Both the position numbers and the translations under genes were made by a program. Shown here piece by piece: positions 51,950 through 63,540 of a DNA stretch of 64,000 nt. Source of the DNA: Schistocerca nitens (taxonomy: Eukaryota > Arthropoda > Insecta > Orthoptera > Acrididae); contig NC_064622.1 in NCBI RefSeq assembly GCF_023898315.1, forward strand, positions 181,122,178-181,186,177, read 5' to 3'. Position 1 is the stretch's first letter. Each line of letters opens with the position of its first letter. The notes beneath the pieces are model-generated. The model was not told the origin of the DNA. It saw nothing but the letters and a program-made list of their open reading frames with translations, and searched no databases.

Positions 51950-53640
51950 TATGGGGAGTGTCCATCCTTCACGTTTATGTTGGCGTGCACTCTGCTGGGT
52001 ACACTTCCAATGAGGTATCTGACAGTCGGTGGAGGAATTGGAGCTCGTTCTTCTCCAACAGCTTGAACCAGAGAAGTTAGAAATGTAGGGCACTGCGGTC
52101 CGGAGCGAAGTCGACATACTTTCTCATCACAAAAGTGTTGCACTGGGTTCAGGTTGGTCCTTTCGACAGGCTAGTCCGCTTCAGAATTATTATTCTCCAC
52201 AAACCATTGCCTCCCAGGTGCTGCTTTATGACAGGATGCATTGACATCCCGATACTGTCTTCTTCTTTGTAAGAGTCAACCTTCATTTATTGTACACAGC
52301 CATAGTCTCACCATGTCAGTTTTAGACAAAATAGCTGTGGTGTCACCGCCAGACACCACACTTGCTAGGTGGTAGCCTTTTAAATCGGCCGCGGTCCGTT
52401 AATATACGTCGGACCCGCGTGTCGCCACTATCAGAGATTGCAGACCGAGCGCCGCCACACGGCAGGTCTAGAGAGACTTCCTAGCACTCGCCCCAGTTGT
52501 ACAGCCGACTTTGCTAGCGATGGTTCACTGACAAAATACGCTCTCATTTGCCGAGACGATAGTTAGCATAGCCTTCAGCTACGTCAATTGCTACGACCTA
52601 GCAAGGCGCCATGTTCAGTTACTATTGATATTGTAAATAATGTACAGAAAAGAGCTACGTTCAACAATAATGGATTAAAGTATTCCACCATCTGCGTCCG
52701 TTTTTCTAAGTTCTAATTTCCTTGTCCTGTTCCAGACCTCACGCCAGCCTGCGTGAGCTAAAACGCGTGCCTTTCGGCTTCCTCTAACATTCGTGGGTTG
52801 GCTCTCCTGCCAATCCACAACAATAGCATTAACAATAATCGTCTCTGAACAGTTCCTCAACAGTGCGCAGTAAATGGTGCTGTAAATTGTATTCATCTTT
52901 CCGTATTCAACGCTTTTTTACTTAGAAGAAGACGATGTTACCCTAACCACGGAGAGACCCCATGCCGTAACACCGCCTCGTTAGTATTTCACTGTTGGCA
53001 TTACACATGATGGCAGGTAACGATCTCCAGGTGTTCCCCAAACCCAAGCCCTTCGATACGATTTTGTTCTAGGGTATAACGTGATTCAGCACTCCACTTC
53101 ACACATTTTCAGTCATAAAATCATCCACTGCCCAGTATCCCCACTCGTTTGACTACCTCAAGTATCGTTTAGAAATGACTTCAAAGATGTGTGCTTATGA
53201 GGACCCACTCGACCATTGTATATAATTCTTTTTAACTTTCTATGCACAGTTATTGGTCTAGCTGGACTTATAATAGCACCTTGGAACCCGCGAGCGATTC
53301 CTTCCTCTTGCAACCACTCTCCTCAGTGCTCGAAGGCCCCTGTCCGTCAGCACATTAGGCCTTCTTGGTCTTGGTTTAGCTGTGACCATTCCTCTGCGTT
53401 TCCACTTTACAATCACATCACCAACAGTTGACTTGGGTCGCTTTAGAAGTGTTGAAATGCCCCTGATGAATTTGTTACACAGGCGATATGTAATGACTAG
53501 TACACATTCCAAGTCACAGAACTCTGCTTACTACTTCTCTACTGACAACACAGAACTCACTGCTTCCTTTTGCACTTCCGGGTTCTCCTCTCGTAAGGTC
53601 TAGTTCCGTATCACACACAGCTGTCGAGATACTTTTTTAT
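51950..53640 (-). pseudogene. Tc1-like transposase pseudogene split by a solo LTR
   Basis: On the minus strand CNKFIRGISTLLKRPKSTVG and DVIVKWKRRGMVTAKPRPRR then LTDRGLRALRRVVARGRNRS (about 53512-53290) are the helix-turn-helix and GRPRK linker of a Tc1-like transposase. Near 53040-52940 VWGTPGDRYLPSC and PTVKY..GGVTAWG match the VWR.PGERY...PTVKHGGGSVMVWG block. The part left of the LTR (52335 down to about 51950) is barely readable as C terminus. None of the three catalytic residues could be seen. The LTR split it after it was already decaying or soon after. Confidence 0.6.
52336..52822 (+). mobile_element. Solo LTR, copy 2, with 5-bp target duplication
   Basis: Same LTR as 44202-44692 (starts TGTGGTGTCACCGCCAGAC, ends CCAATCCACAACA), 487 bp. 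ATAGC at 52331-52335 repeats exactly at 52823-52827. It inserted into the Tc1-like remnant. Confidence 0.93.
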
Positions 53641-53680
53641 TACATAGTGTGTATCGGCGTACAAAGTGCGTGTGAATGGC

Positions 53681-54053
53681 GTTGTGTGTTAAACCGGGGA
53701 CCTACAACACCCATCCCACCACCGCCCCGCACCGAACACAGGCTTATTGTGCAGTTCGACCGCAGTACCAGACGAATCTAACCCCAGATGTTTATGCGGT
53801 AGAGAAATTATGGTATACATATATGTGGAGGCATGGTTTGCGTATCAATCGCCTACATAGTGTAAATGAGGTGGAATAAGGGGAACCAGCCCGCATTCGC
53901 CAAGGTAGATGGAAAGCCGCCTTAAAAACCATCCACCGGCTGGCTGGCACACCGGACCTCGACACTAATCCGCAAGGCGGATTCGTGCCGGGGACCGGAA
54001 CGCCTTCCCGCTCGGGAAGAGGCGCGTTAGACCGCGCGGCTAGCCGGGCAGGC
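53681..54053 (-). mobile_element. Long tRNA-derived SINE (family D)
   Basis: On the minus strand the head reads GCCCGGCTAGCCGCGCGGTC and a B-box-like GGTCCCCGGCACGAATCCGC, followed by a roughly 290-bp body. A perfect 10-bp duplication (TGTGAATGGC) lies at 53671-53680 and 54054-54063. The family is distinct from A, B and C. Confidence 0.88.
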
Positions 54054-54063
54054 TGTGAATGGC

Positions 54064-54854
54064 TTAGTTACATTATCTGAGCTAAAATAGGATTCTAAAA
54101 ATCTGTGCGAATATACAGCGTGCAATAGGGCCTTAACGACTCAGCGTACAATCATCGCGCAAAAGTAAAAAAAGACTCGTGAATCAACAGCAAACATCAC
54201 TCGTATGGCAATTTGTGAAAGAAAAGCAGCATGAAAATATAAACCCCTGTGTAAAGTTGAAGCGATAAAAAATTTACTAAAAATTTACTTGTCTGTCATA
54301 CCTCATACCTCATTCCATGTTACTGTAGAAAGCCGGTCTCCCTGCGCATATATTCTGCTGTGTGTTGTGATTCAGTTGGCGCGTGCCTCCTACATCGATC
54401 ATTCCGGCAACAGGCGCCCGGCTGAATGGGCAAACACCGTGCAGCCGGAAGGGGAAGCGCCTCGCCTAAGACAGGGCTCCCGATAATGACAAGAAAACAC
54501 GCCGCGGCCGTCATGCGGTGAAAATAAGGAGCAGGGCTGCTCACGGAGAGGCTGCTGCGGATGCTGATCTTTCGCGTCACTGTAGTCGGAACACGCGAGC
54601 CGCTCAGGCTGGACAGGCATCGAGGGAATTTCAAACAGCCGGCCCCTGCAGCCTCACGGCTGCGTCACTCCCTCGAATCACACATATCAGAAAGTGAGGC
54701 GTTTATTTGGCTCTCAACTTGTTTTAATTCGGTAAAGATATTGATAAACTGTTTTCACTTTGGCCGATAGATGCTGTCGTTTCATAATGTAGCAATTACG
54801 AAGGTCGTTTATTCCACATGAAACAATGCATTTTCTTGGTTCCGGGATGTTTAC
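54064..54854. other. Unassigned stretch with a GC-rich patch
   Basis: 54330-54680 is much richer in G+C than its surroundings. On the minus strand an ORF from 54514 to 54320 begins MTAAACFLVIIGSPVLGEAL, which looks like a signal peptide, followed by a cysteine-containing tail. There is no homologue I recognise and no splice or polyadenylation context, so it may be chance. Confidence 0.3.
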
Positions 54855-54859
54855 ATCCC

Positions 54860-56960
54860 CGTGACTACTCTGCAAATCGCATTTACGTACCTGGCAGAGG
54901 GTCCTTCGAACCAGCTTCAGACTATTGCTCTGCTGTTCCACTCTGTGACAACACGTCGAGAAAATGAACACGTAAACGTTTCCGTTCGAGCTCGGATTTC
55001 TCTTATTTCTCCCTACGTAGTTTGGCGACGATAAAATACTTCCGCATTCAGTGGAGAAAGTTGGTGACTGAAATTTCGTGGAAAGATCCCGCCACAACGG
55101 AAAACGCCTTTCTTTTAGTGACGGCCACACCAACTCCTTATCATATCCGTGACACTTACTTCACACTTTCGCGATAATGCAGAACGAACTGCTCTTCTCT
55201 GGACTTATTCGATGTTGACCGTCAATCTTGCCTGCTAAGGACCCAATACCACACAGTAATATTCTAGCAGAGTACACACAAACGTAGAGTAGGCTGTCTC
55301 TTCAGCAGGTCTGTTGCATCGTCTAAGTGCTCTGCCAATAAAATACTCTCTTTGATTCAGCTTCTACACTATATTTTATATGTGACCTGCTTAGTTTAAG
55401 TTTTTTGTAATGGTAACTCCTTGTCATTTAGTTGAATTGACAGCGTTCTAATTTGTGTGATGTAACACATTTCATTTTATACTCATTTGGATGTCCACAC
55501 ACTTCCGTTATTCCAACACAATTCCCACTTATCGCATCATACAGATATATGTAAATCATATTGCAGTCTATTTTTGTCGTCTAATGACTACTACGCGGCG
55601 TGTGACAGCATCAACTGCAAACGATCTAGGAGGGCTGCATGGATAGTGTCCTAAATCGTTTATATATTTAAGGAATTACAGAGGGCCTGTAGCACCTCCT
55701 TGGGTTATGCCGGATATCACTTCCGTTTTACTCTGATTTTACATCGATTACTACGCACTGTGACCTTGCTTCTAGTTCTAATCAAGTGGCATAATTCAAA
55801 CAATACCTCATAGGCCCTCAATTTGATTAGAAGTCCCTTGTGAGGAACGATAGCAAAAGCGTTCTGGAGATATAGAAATATATAATCGATGGCACTCATT
55901 GCTTCGTGTGAATATACGGGTGTGTTTCACAAGAACGATATTTTCTACGTTCGTGATGATTACGTGTCAGTACACTGTTACCTTTGAGGTAATTCATAGT
56001 GTTCGAAAACATATGTTACAAGATCCTATTACCAACAGATGTTACTGATATGAGTCTGTAATTCATTGGAATACTCTTCTTTTCTTCAGCATTGGTGTGA
56101 TATGGCGCAACTTTCCCGTCATTTGGTAGGATCTCTCGACGAGCGAGTGGTCGTATATGATTGCTAAGAACGGCGTTAGGTGTCGGCATATTTTGGAAGC
56201 TACCTAAGTGGTGTACTATCTGGACCAGAAGACTTGCCATTATTAAGACATCCTATCATATCGGAATGCTTACTACCGTCTCACTGATCGGAAATAATAT
56301 TCCAGAGGGTTTACAATTTTTCTTGAGAAATGAATTTCTGTTAGTTTCCAATTTTATTTCGTAAACCATTAGAGAAATAAACGTAACAAACTTTACTACA
56401 TTGTGTAATTAATAATAGTAATTTTAATTATGCCAAATAATTCGTATTTTCAAACGTTTTTGCCGGCCGCGGTGGTCTCGCGGTTCTAGGCGCGCAGTCA
56501 GGAACCGTGCGACTGCTACGGTCGCAGGTTCGAATCCTGCCTCGGGCATGGATGTGTGTGATGTCCTTAGGTTAGTTAGGTTTAAGTAGTTCTAAGTTCT
56601 AGGGGACTAATGACCACAGCAGTTGAGTCCCATAGTGCTCAGAGCCATTTGAACCATTCAAACGCTTCTAGTAAAAGTAATTTTAACTGTACATTCAGAA
56701 CTAGTACTGATCGATTATAACATCCAAAATAAAGTAATTCCTTTTCAGGAATTTTAGCTTGAAATATAACATAGTGTCTATAAAATTATATGAAAGTTTT
56801 CAGAAAAACAGCTGAGATAATATTGACTTGTCCAAAATTACAACTACCTTTGAGGAAAAGTAATGCTAGAGAAGGATGCCCCGTTACGAGTTACTCTTGT
56901 TGGCAGCTGTTCTTCACTGGAATCCTGAAATGAAGCATTTACCTCGTCTTGTTTTGCATA
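54860..56960 (-). pseudogene. LINE reverse-transcriptase pseudogene
   Basis: Minus-strand blocks in order: SGPD region near 56225, then RREILPNDGKVAPYHTNAEE and NYRLISVTSVGNRIL (normally NYRPISLTS) near 56050; AIDYIFLYLQNAFAIVPHKG LLIKLRAY near 55850 (normally FLDFSKAFDTVPH, so the catalytic aspartate is lost); ISGITQGGATGPL near 55710 (normally SGVPQGTVLGPL) and INDL; then a C-terminal FSRRVVTEWNSRAI near 54940. Multiple stops interrupt it. Confidence 0.7.
56462..56656 (+). mobile_element. tRNA-derived SINE, family A
   Basis: Head GCCGGCCGCGGTGGTCTCGC, B box and full tail. An imperfect 13-bp duplication (TTCAAACGTTTTT / TTCAAACGCTTCT) lies at 56449-56461 and 56657-56669. Confidence 0.9.
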
Positions 56961-57081
56961 GGTTCTGTATTAGCTCTGCTGCTCTTTATGCATACAACAC
57001 AACTTAGCAGAATGTGAGCTGACTCTTCATCACTAAAAAACACTGTGTACCTGTAAAAACTTTTATAAATTAATAGGACTA

Positions 57082-57554
57082 CCACACAAATATTGTATGA
57101 GTGGTGTAGATTAAATTAACATCGACATTCGTCCCAAAATATGACTGATCCATGCAGACTTTGGAACCATAGTACGTCACCGACATTGTCTTAGAGTATC
57201 TCCTTCCTCGGTGAAGCATTTTACTGCTGAAAAAGTGTGGAGCTCTATATGGTGCATATGCAACGCTTTCCTTACTTTGGTCACTCAGCTCTACCGTAAT
57301 CTTCCCGTCGTCGTTATAAATGACTGTGAAATGTACAGACGTTCCTTCACCTCTGTCCGAGCATGGTCCAACTAGCTAAATATATTTTATATTTGGTTCT
57401 TGGTGCCTTCAGAAAACAACACCACATCTACACTCCGTATTGACATATCCACTATTTTACTATTTTCATTTTACAAACCTGTATTCTCTGGTAAGGCACT
57501 TCTGTATACGGTATTCTCGAATCTCTATAATCTTCAGCGTATCCGCTCCCTTGT
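57082..57554 (-). CDS. Candidate host-gene exons, unrecognised (weak lipocalin-like hint)
   Basis: On the minus strand 57554-57479 is open (GYAEDYRDSRIPYTEVPYQ), bordered by an acceptor-like CAG and a donor-like CAG|GTTTGT. After 103 bp, 57375-57082 is open for 98 codons (VHFTVIYNDDGKITVELSD and further), preceded by an acceptor-like TTTAG. The two join in phase 0. Just beyond, 57050-56983 encodes YTVFFSDEESAHILLSC, whose spacing Y.V...D........SC resembles a lipocalin strand. However only 31-32 bp would separate it from the previous segment, too short for an intron. Open runs of this size occur by chance in this window, so the call is tentative. The Tc1-like element at 57570 and the LINE at 57010 would truncate the gene on both sides. 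Confidence 0.28.
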
Positions 57555-57785
57555 CTGACACATGAAGTACACTCCTTAACAATAAAAGTGAAGCACCAGA
57601 TGACGTCAACATCGTACATGTACACTGCATCCGAGTTTAGTAAATGATCAGATTAGGTTAATCTAAATGATTAATAATCTGTGATAAGAAATAGATAGGC
57701 AAGTGACGTATGCAAGTCTGAGTCGGTCCAGGAAGCGTGTTGGCGGAGCACAAGAGATAAGGCAACATCTCACTATAAACAACAA

Positions 57786-57990
57786 CAAAAAAAAGTGGTT
57801 CAAACGGCTCGGAGCACTATGGGACTTAACGTCTGAGGTCATCAGTCCCCTAGAACTTAGAACTACTTAAACCTAACTAAACTAAGGACATCACACCCAC
57901 CCATGCCCGAGGCGGGATTCGAACCTGCGACCGTAGCGGTCGCGCGGTTCCAGACTGTAGCGCCTAGAACCGCTCGGCCACCCCGGCCGG
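57786..57990 (-). mobile_element. tRNA-derived SINE, family A
   Basis: Reverse-strand copy with head GCCGGCCGGGGTGGCCGAGC and B box. A perfect 13-bp duplication (CTATAAACAACAA) lies at 57773-57785 and 57991-58003. Confidence 0.93.
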
Positions 57991-58003
57991 CTATAAACAA
58001 CAA

Positions 58004-58716
58004 ATCAGAATTCCAGTCTCGGTCCGGCATATATCAGATAGTGCATTCATTTATTTCATTTGTTTATTCTTCTTAACTAAAGCCTATTTTCTGAAAAGCC
58101 AAATTAGGATATACAAATAACATTTCCTTGGATAGTAATAAATTATGTATTAATTCAATTGTTTATTTCTGATACTTCTACACGTACACAAACACAAACG
58201 ATACAGAATTCGATTTGTTCTCTGTTTTTTCATTTATTTTGGTGCATTTGACTTGTAGATGGTTGTCTCCGCTATTGCATCCGCCCTCGTACTACCCGGT
58301 CAACAGCCACAGTCTGCTGGATTCCTTGGTCGTCGGGCACCCCGTCAGCAGCGTTTCCACCATTGCAAGTAATTCCATACATAACTGTTACTTTTTTAAA
58401 GTCCACACGTCTATGATCACTTGCACCAACGCAATGTAGATTCTTGGGACAGTATTTCATTCACTGGTCGCCGACGTCAGTTACCTTCTCTCCAACCGCA
58501 GAGTATGTTGTCTAGCCTCGATGGCAGAATGATGACTTACGGTTGAATACCTCGCGAAGTAATCTTATAGAGTATTTATACCAATTACAGTTAAGTTGAA
58601 TTTCAGGAAAAAATTCCATTAAATGATTACAGCTGAAGTTCTCTGTGACATTTAAAATGACGATCAGTGTAAATTAGTGTTGTTCGTCTTTAGTGTTGTT
58701 ACAAGAACAGTGTTAG
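58004..58716. other. Unassigned interior of the Tc1-like remnant
   Basis: No transposase block here; it may be a further old insertion. Open frames of 74 codons or less are unrecognised. Confidence 0.35.
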
Positions 58717-59700
58717 ATGTTAACGAAAGTGCAGGACGCGGAGATGTTGCGAACTCGTATGAGACATGATTATCAGCACCTAACAGAATTTGAAAGAGGC
58801 TTCAGTATCGGCCTGAATTTAGTCATACAACATCCTGATTTCAAGGGCATTCGGATGTTACTGTGGCCCGATGCTGGACTGCACTGGAACGTGAGGGCTG
58901 GCATACTCTTCCCCAAGGTTCCAGTTGAACACGTTTGCCACCAGAACAAAGGGTGGAAAAATTGTACACGAAACACAACACAACCCCTTCAGTCCTGTGC
59001 CTCAAATAGGATAAAAAGTAATGTACTTCATCCAACACCCTGTGTCTTCCTGCGCCTTTTGTCCGAGACTGGCAGCAGCCCGACTTGGGCATTACCGACC
59101 GTACCATAGGCTGCCATTAACACCACAACACAAATGACTGCGTTTGGAGGTGCTGTTACTGGAAATCACGGACGGGTGATGAATTGTGTGGCACTGTGTT
59201 CAGCAATGAACCGTAGTTCTGCACTCTCGCGGATGACAATCATTACCGAGTACATCGGTGACCTGATGTTTTATAGAGATATTGTTGCGTTACTCCTGGT
59301 GTCATGAGGTGAAGAACTGGCGGGTACGATCGGAAATGACGGCTGGTAGTGATTAAGAGAAATCAACAGCCGTACGTCACGGACATGCTGCGTCGTCAGG
59401 TGTTACGCAACAGTATCGTGATGCCATTTTCGAACAGCACAACACTCGTCCACTCGTGATACGTGTCTATATCAACAGTCTTCGTGATGCTGAAGTACCC
59501 CCATAGGCACCAAGGTGCCCAGATCCGTCTTTGATAGAAGATGTTGCTCTAACTCGTAATTCAACCTTGCCCCACGGCCAGAATACAAGGTATCATGGAT
59601 CAGAGCATCAGGTGTGGATCAGGGAGGATACAATGGCTTTAGAAGACCTTCTCAACCGAAACAGTACATGCCTCCAGGCTACGGGGGATGTAACTTCAAT
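58717..59700 (+). pseudogene. Tc1-like transposase pseudogene
   Basis: MRHDYQHLTEFERGFSIGLN near 58760 is the first helix-turn-helix start and matches the remnant near 40350. Near 59205 a VFSNEP-like stretch corresponds to VFSDESRF with the aspartate lost. A degenerate FEQHNTRP-like stretch near 59435 matches FQQDNARP. Stops and frameshifts are frequent. The terminal repeats at 57570 and 59831 enclose it. Confidence 0.55.
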
Positions 59701-59833
59701 TGCCTAGTCCCTTGCAAATTTTACTCGATTTTGTAATCACTTAAATTGGCATTACAAACCCTCTCACAGCCACAAGTTTCGTTTCATTTCTGTTGCCCTT
59801 TCCTGGTGATTCACTTTTTTGGGGGGCAGTGTA

Positions 59834-60479
59834 TATTAGAACAAAGTATTGGTTTTAAACTATTGTAGTAATTTTGCCTGTTGGCTTGTAGTTTCGGTAA
59901 ACACCACCATCCTCGTTCCATCTTCTGTCATCTAATCGTTACGCTCACTTTCCAATTAGGTGGGACAAAAGTGTTTTTGACAGACCTGCTTGGAAAGCGA
60001 TCATGACAACTGCGTGTCAGCGGCTGGTACGAGGATGGTACTGTGTACCGAAACTAGTAGCCAGTAGATAAAATAAAGGAAAATTGCTATTATAAACTAA
60101 AACACACACCTTTCCCTAAGTATATTGGTCGCTGTTCAGGCAGTATGTAGGGAATATGTAGTATATTAAGACACACAGCGCCAATATCTGTATTCTGTCT
60201 CTGGTGCAATACCCGTCTCATGTGTTTCCTCATCACATCCTGCGACGGCACTAGACTGCCGGAGAGAGCGTCCTAGTCGGAAGATTCGATCTACTCCTCA
60301 GTAAATTTGATCTGCTCAATAGCTGTACTCAAGGCGAGAGAGTCCACCTCTAGGTGATCTCCGAATGTTCGTTGAGACCTGTGGTAGTAACGGACATATC
60401 AGCATCCGCTGATCAGCTCTAAGAGGATTTTATTAGTTCCCCATTCGGATCACCGGCAGAGAACTGCCAAAGGGTAGGT
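59834..60479. other. Unassigned stretch with a 27-bp inverted repeat
   Basis: 59890-59916 and 60029-60055 are inverted copies (24 of 27 match; core CCATCCTCGT / ACGAGGATGG). Nothing else recognised. Confidence 0.45.
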
Positions 60480-61373
60480 GACCATGAGAAAAAGATAAGA
60501 TAAAAAGACGACTGGCCAGCAGCCTAGTCGTCGGAGAATGGAATAACAGAAGTTTGAACGTAATGAGAAAGCTGGAAAATCTGAAAAGGGAAACGATATG
60601 GTTCAATCTAGATGTTATGGGGGTCAGTGAAGTGAAATGGAAAGAAGATAATGATTTCTGGTCAGACGAATACAGAGTAATATAACAGGGGCAGAAAATG
60701 GAAAACAAGAGTACGACGGTTCGGTAATACGGCTGTTCTCAACAGATTCAGCAGCAAACCAGTGCCGACAGCGATAGTTCAGGTATACATGCCGACTTTG
60801 AAATCAGGTGATGAAGAGTTAGAGAAAGTATATGTCAGTATTGAACGGGTAATTCATTAGGAACAGGGACCTGAAATTCAAATAGTCGTGGGGGATTGGA
60901 ACGCGGTTGTAAGGGAAGGAACACAACAATGGTTTGCGGAAGGATATGGATTTGACAGTAGTAGGAGAAAGAGTAATTGAGTTCTGCAATAAATTTCAGA
61001 CAGTAATAGCGAATACTCTGTTCATGAGGAGGAGGAACAGGAGGAGAAGGAGGAAGAGGAAGTATATTTGGAAAACATCCAGAGATTCTAAGAAGATTCC
61101 AGCTGGATTACATCATTGTCAGAGATTCCTAAATCAGATATTTGATTGTGAGAGGTATCCAGGTACAGATATAGACTCATATGACAATTCAGTAATGAGG
61201 AGCGGTAGACTACAGTGTAAGAGAATCGTCCGAAAGAATCATTGTGGAAGGAAGTAGTAGAATGACGAGAGGCTTTTGGAGTGTGCCTAGGGTGTGGATG
61301 GTGAGATAAGGAACACCAGAATAGGGAGTTAAGTTGAAAGGAAATCAGAGATAAGGGTCAGATGAATACTGGT

Positions 61374-61571
61374 CCGATGTGGCCGAGTGGTTCTAGGCGC
61401 TTCAGTCCGAAACGTGCTGCTGCTACGGTCGCAGGTTCGAATCCTGCCTCGGTCATGGAAGTGTGTGATGTTCTTAGATTAGTTAGGTTTATATAGTTCT
61501 AAGTCTATGGGACTGAAGACCTCAGATGTTAAGTCCCATAGTGCTTAGAGCCATTTGAACAATTTTTTTTA
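61374..61571 (+). mobile_element. tRNA-derived SINE, family A
   Basis: Head CCGATGTGGCCGAGTGGTTC, B box GGTTCGAATCCTGCCTCGGT, full tail with an A/T-rich end. A 9-bp duplication with one mismatch (AATACTGGT / AATATTGGT) lies at 61365-61373 and 61572-61580. Confidence 0.9.
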
Positions 61572-62449
61572 AATATTGGTACGAGGAAAGTAAATGAGAA
61601 GAACCCTTGCGTAACAGATCAGATACCTGAACTAATCAGCGACAAAGGAAGTACAAAAAAGACACGAATACAGAAATACAAATCACACAGGAATTAATCA
61701 AACACCACATTCATGGCAGTTAAGGCGAAACGGCTATAGGAAAGAGACAGCCAAGGCGAAATGGCTGCAAGAAATATGTGAAGAAATAGAAAAACAAAAG
61801 ATTGTAGGAAGGACAGCTTCAGAATATAGGAAAGTCAAAACAAACTTCTGTGAAATTAAAAGAAAGGATGATAACTTTAAAAGTAGAATTAGAATTCCAC
61901 TTTAAACGCAGAACTAAGGAGGAGTAGGTGGAAAGAGTAAATTGCAAGCTGCTACTAGGAGGAGGACTTCTCTGATGACGTGATAGCACAAGGAATTGGA
62001 GTCGATATAGATGACATAGGAGATCTACTAATAGAATGAGAATTTAAAAGAGCTCTGGAAGACTTGAGATCAAACTATCAGAAGGGAAAGGTAAAATTCC
62101 ACAGGAGCTTCTAAAGTCATTGGTGGAAGTGACAACGACTATTCAAGTTATAGAGTCTATGAGACTGATGACGTACAATCGCACTTTCGGAAAAATACCA
62201 TTCAGTCGATCTCGCTGATAGTAATGTCCCATAAGTACGAGAACTGTCACACAATCAGCTTAACAGCTCATGAATACAGGCTGCTGAATGTAATGTATAG
62301 AAGAAAGGGAAATAAAGTTGAGGATCTGCTGGATGACGATTATTTTGGCTTTAGGATACGTAAAGGCACCGGAGAGGCCGTTCTGACCTGATATTGTGTC
62401 TGATAATGAAAGCAAGACTAAAAAAAATAAAGACACGTTCATTACCCGA

Positions 62450-62848
62450 GCTAGAGAGCAGAGAAGGCTGAAAGACGACGTCAACCAACAGAACGCTCAC
62501 TAGGACGACACCACGACAAGAGCTGCACTTATACGAAAAGAATCTATGCGCCGCTCTTGCTAGCCTCGCCCGCACTACAAGAGCCGGAATAGAAGACGAG
62601 CCGTGGTCCAGACGATTTAGCCGTGACTTGTGAACAGTATCAATTGCTTGCATGGAAATTGTATATATCGAAGGACATTGATTATGTGCATGTCGCCAAT
62701 TGCTTGCAACACCTCTTTGTATAAAGGTAAAGTATTGGAAATTTAACTTACTGCAATAAACTCCATTAATAAGATCTGATTGAATTGTTGTCTAGCTATC
62801 AGAGAAAATAGCTTCCTAGGCACCCTATATTAACGAGTGGGCGGCATC
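62450..62848 (+). mobile_element. LTR-like insertion in the LINE
   Basis: LINE-like sequence stops near 62449 (AAGACACGTTCAT) and resumes near 62851 (GAGTAGGAGTACGG). Between them is unrelated sequence with an AATAAA signal near 62755 and an end GGCGGCATCCCA. A segment of the RT containing the first catalytic aspartate appears to be missing, so insertion came with a deletion. I could not find TG...CA ends with a clean target duplication. Confidence 0.45.
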
Positions 62849-63347
62849 CCAGAGTAGGAGTACGGTAAAGGTAAAGACCGGTAATACACAGTAAGTACAG
62901 GAACCAAGAGGAAAAAATAACATTGGGCGATCACGAATGAGGCATCCAAATTAAAAAGGATGTACGACAGGAATGCTATCTTTCACCCCTAGTGTTCAAT
63001 CTCTACACCTATAATTCAATGACGGAAATAAAAGCACAGTTTGGGCGCAAGAGTAACGTTCAGGGTGAAAAGATATCAATAACAAGATTCATTGATGACA
63101 TTGCTATCGTCGGTGAACGTGAAAAACAATTACAGGATCTGTTGGACGGAATGAACCGTCTAAGGAATACCGAATATGGATTGAGACTAAACCAGGAAAA
63201 GGAAGAAGGTAATGAGAGAAGCAGAAATGAAAACAGCGAAAAATTTAATGTTAAATTGGTTATCACGAAGTAGAGGAAGTAAAGGAATTCTGCTATCTCA
63301 AAACTAAACTTACCCGTGACGGACGAAGCAAGGAGCACATAAAAAGC

Positions 63348-63540
63348 TGTCCGAGCGGTTCTAGGCGCTTCAGTCTGGAACCGCGCTGCTGCTACGGTCG
63401 CAGGTTCGAATCCTGCCTAAGACATGGGTTTGTGTGATGCCCTTAGGTTAGTTACGTTTAAGTGGTTCTACGTTCTAGGGGACTGATGACCTCAGATGTT
63501 AAGTCCCACAGTGCTCAGAGCCATTTGAACCATTTGAACT
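63348..63540 (+). mobile_element. tRNA-derived SINE, family A (5'-truncated head)
   Basis: Starts TGTCCGAGCGGTTCTAGGCG, has the B box and the full tail. An 8-bp duplication (TAAAAAGC) lies at 63340-63347 and 63541-63548. Confidence 0.88.

Larger units (their letters stand above)
54855..57010 (-). mobile_element. Minus-strand non-LTR retrotransposon (5'-truncated)
   Basis: The RT ORF remnant ends near 54860 in a 3' end with ACCCTCTGCCAGGTACG and GATTTGCAGAGTAG, the same type of end seen at 13985-14121. The 5' break is near 57000-57010. A SINE lies inside at 56462-56656, and 56250-56880 includes sequence I cannot align to the LINE. Confidence 0.7.
57570..59831 (+). mobile_element. Tc1-like transposon remnant with terminal repeats
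   Basis: The left end CACTCCTTAACAATAAAAGT GAAGCACCAGA is mirrored by the right end (inverted CACTGCCCCCC, then AAAAAGTGAATCACCAGGA). TA flanks both ends (57568-57569 and 59832-59833). A SINE lies inside at 57786-57990, and about 700 bp between the SINE and the transposase start is unassigned. Confidence 0.65.

Noticed and set aside
62351-62653. Minus-strand ORF of 100 codons
   Set aside because: It crosses the junction of the LINE and the LTR-like insertion and lies antisense to the LINE.
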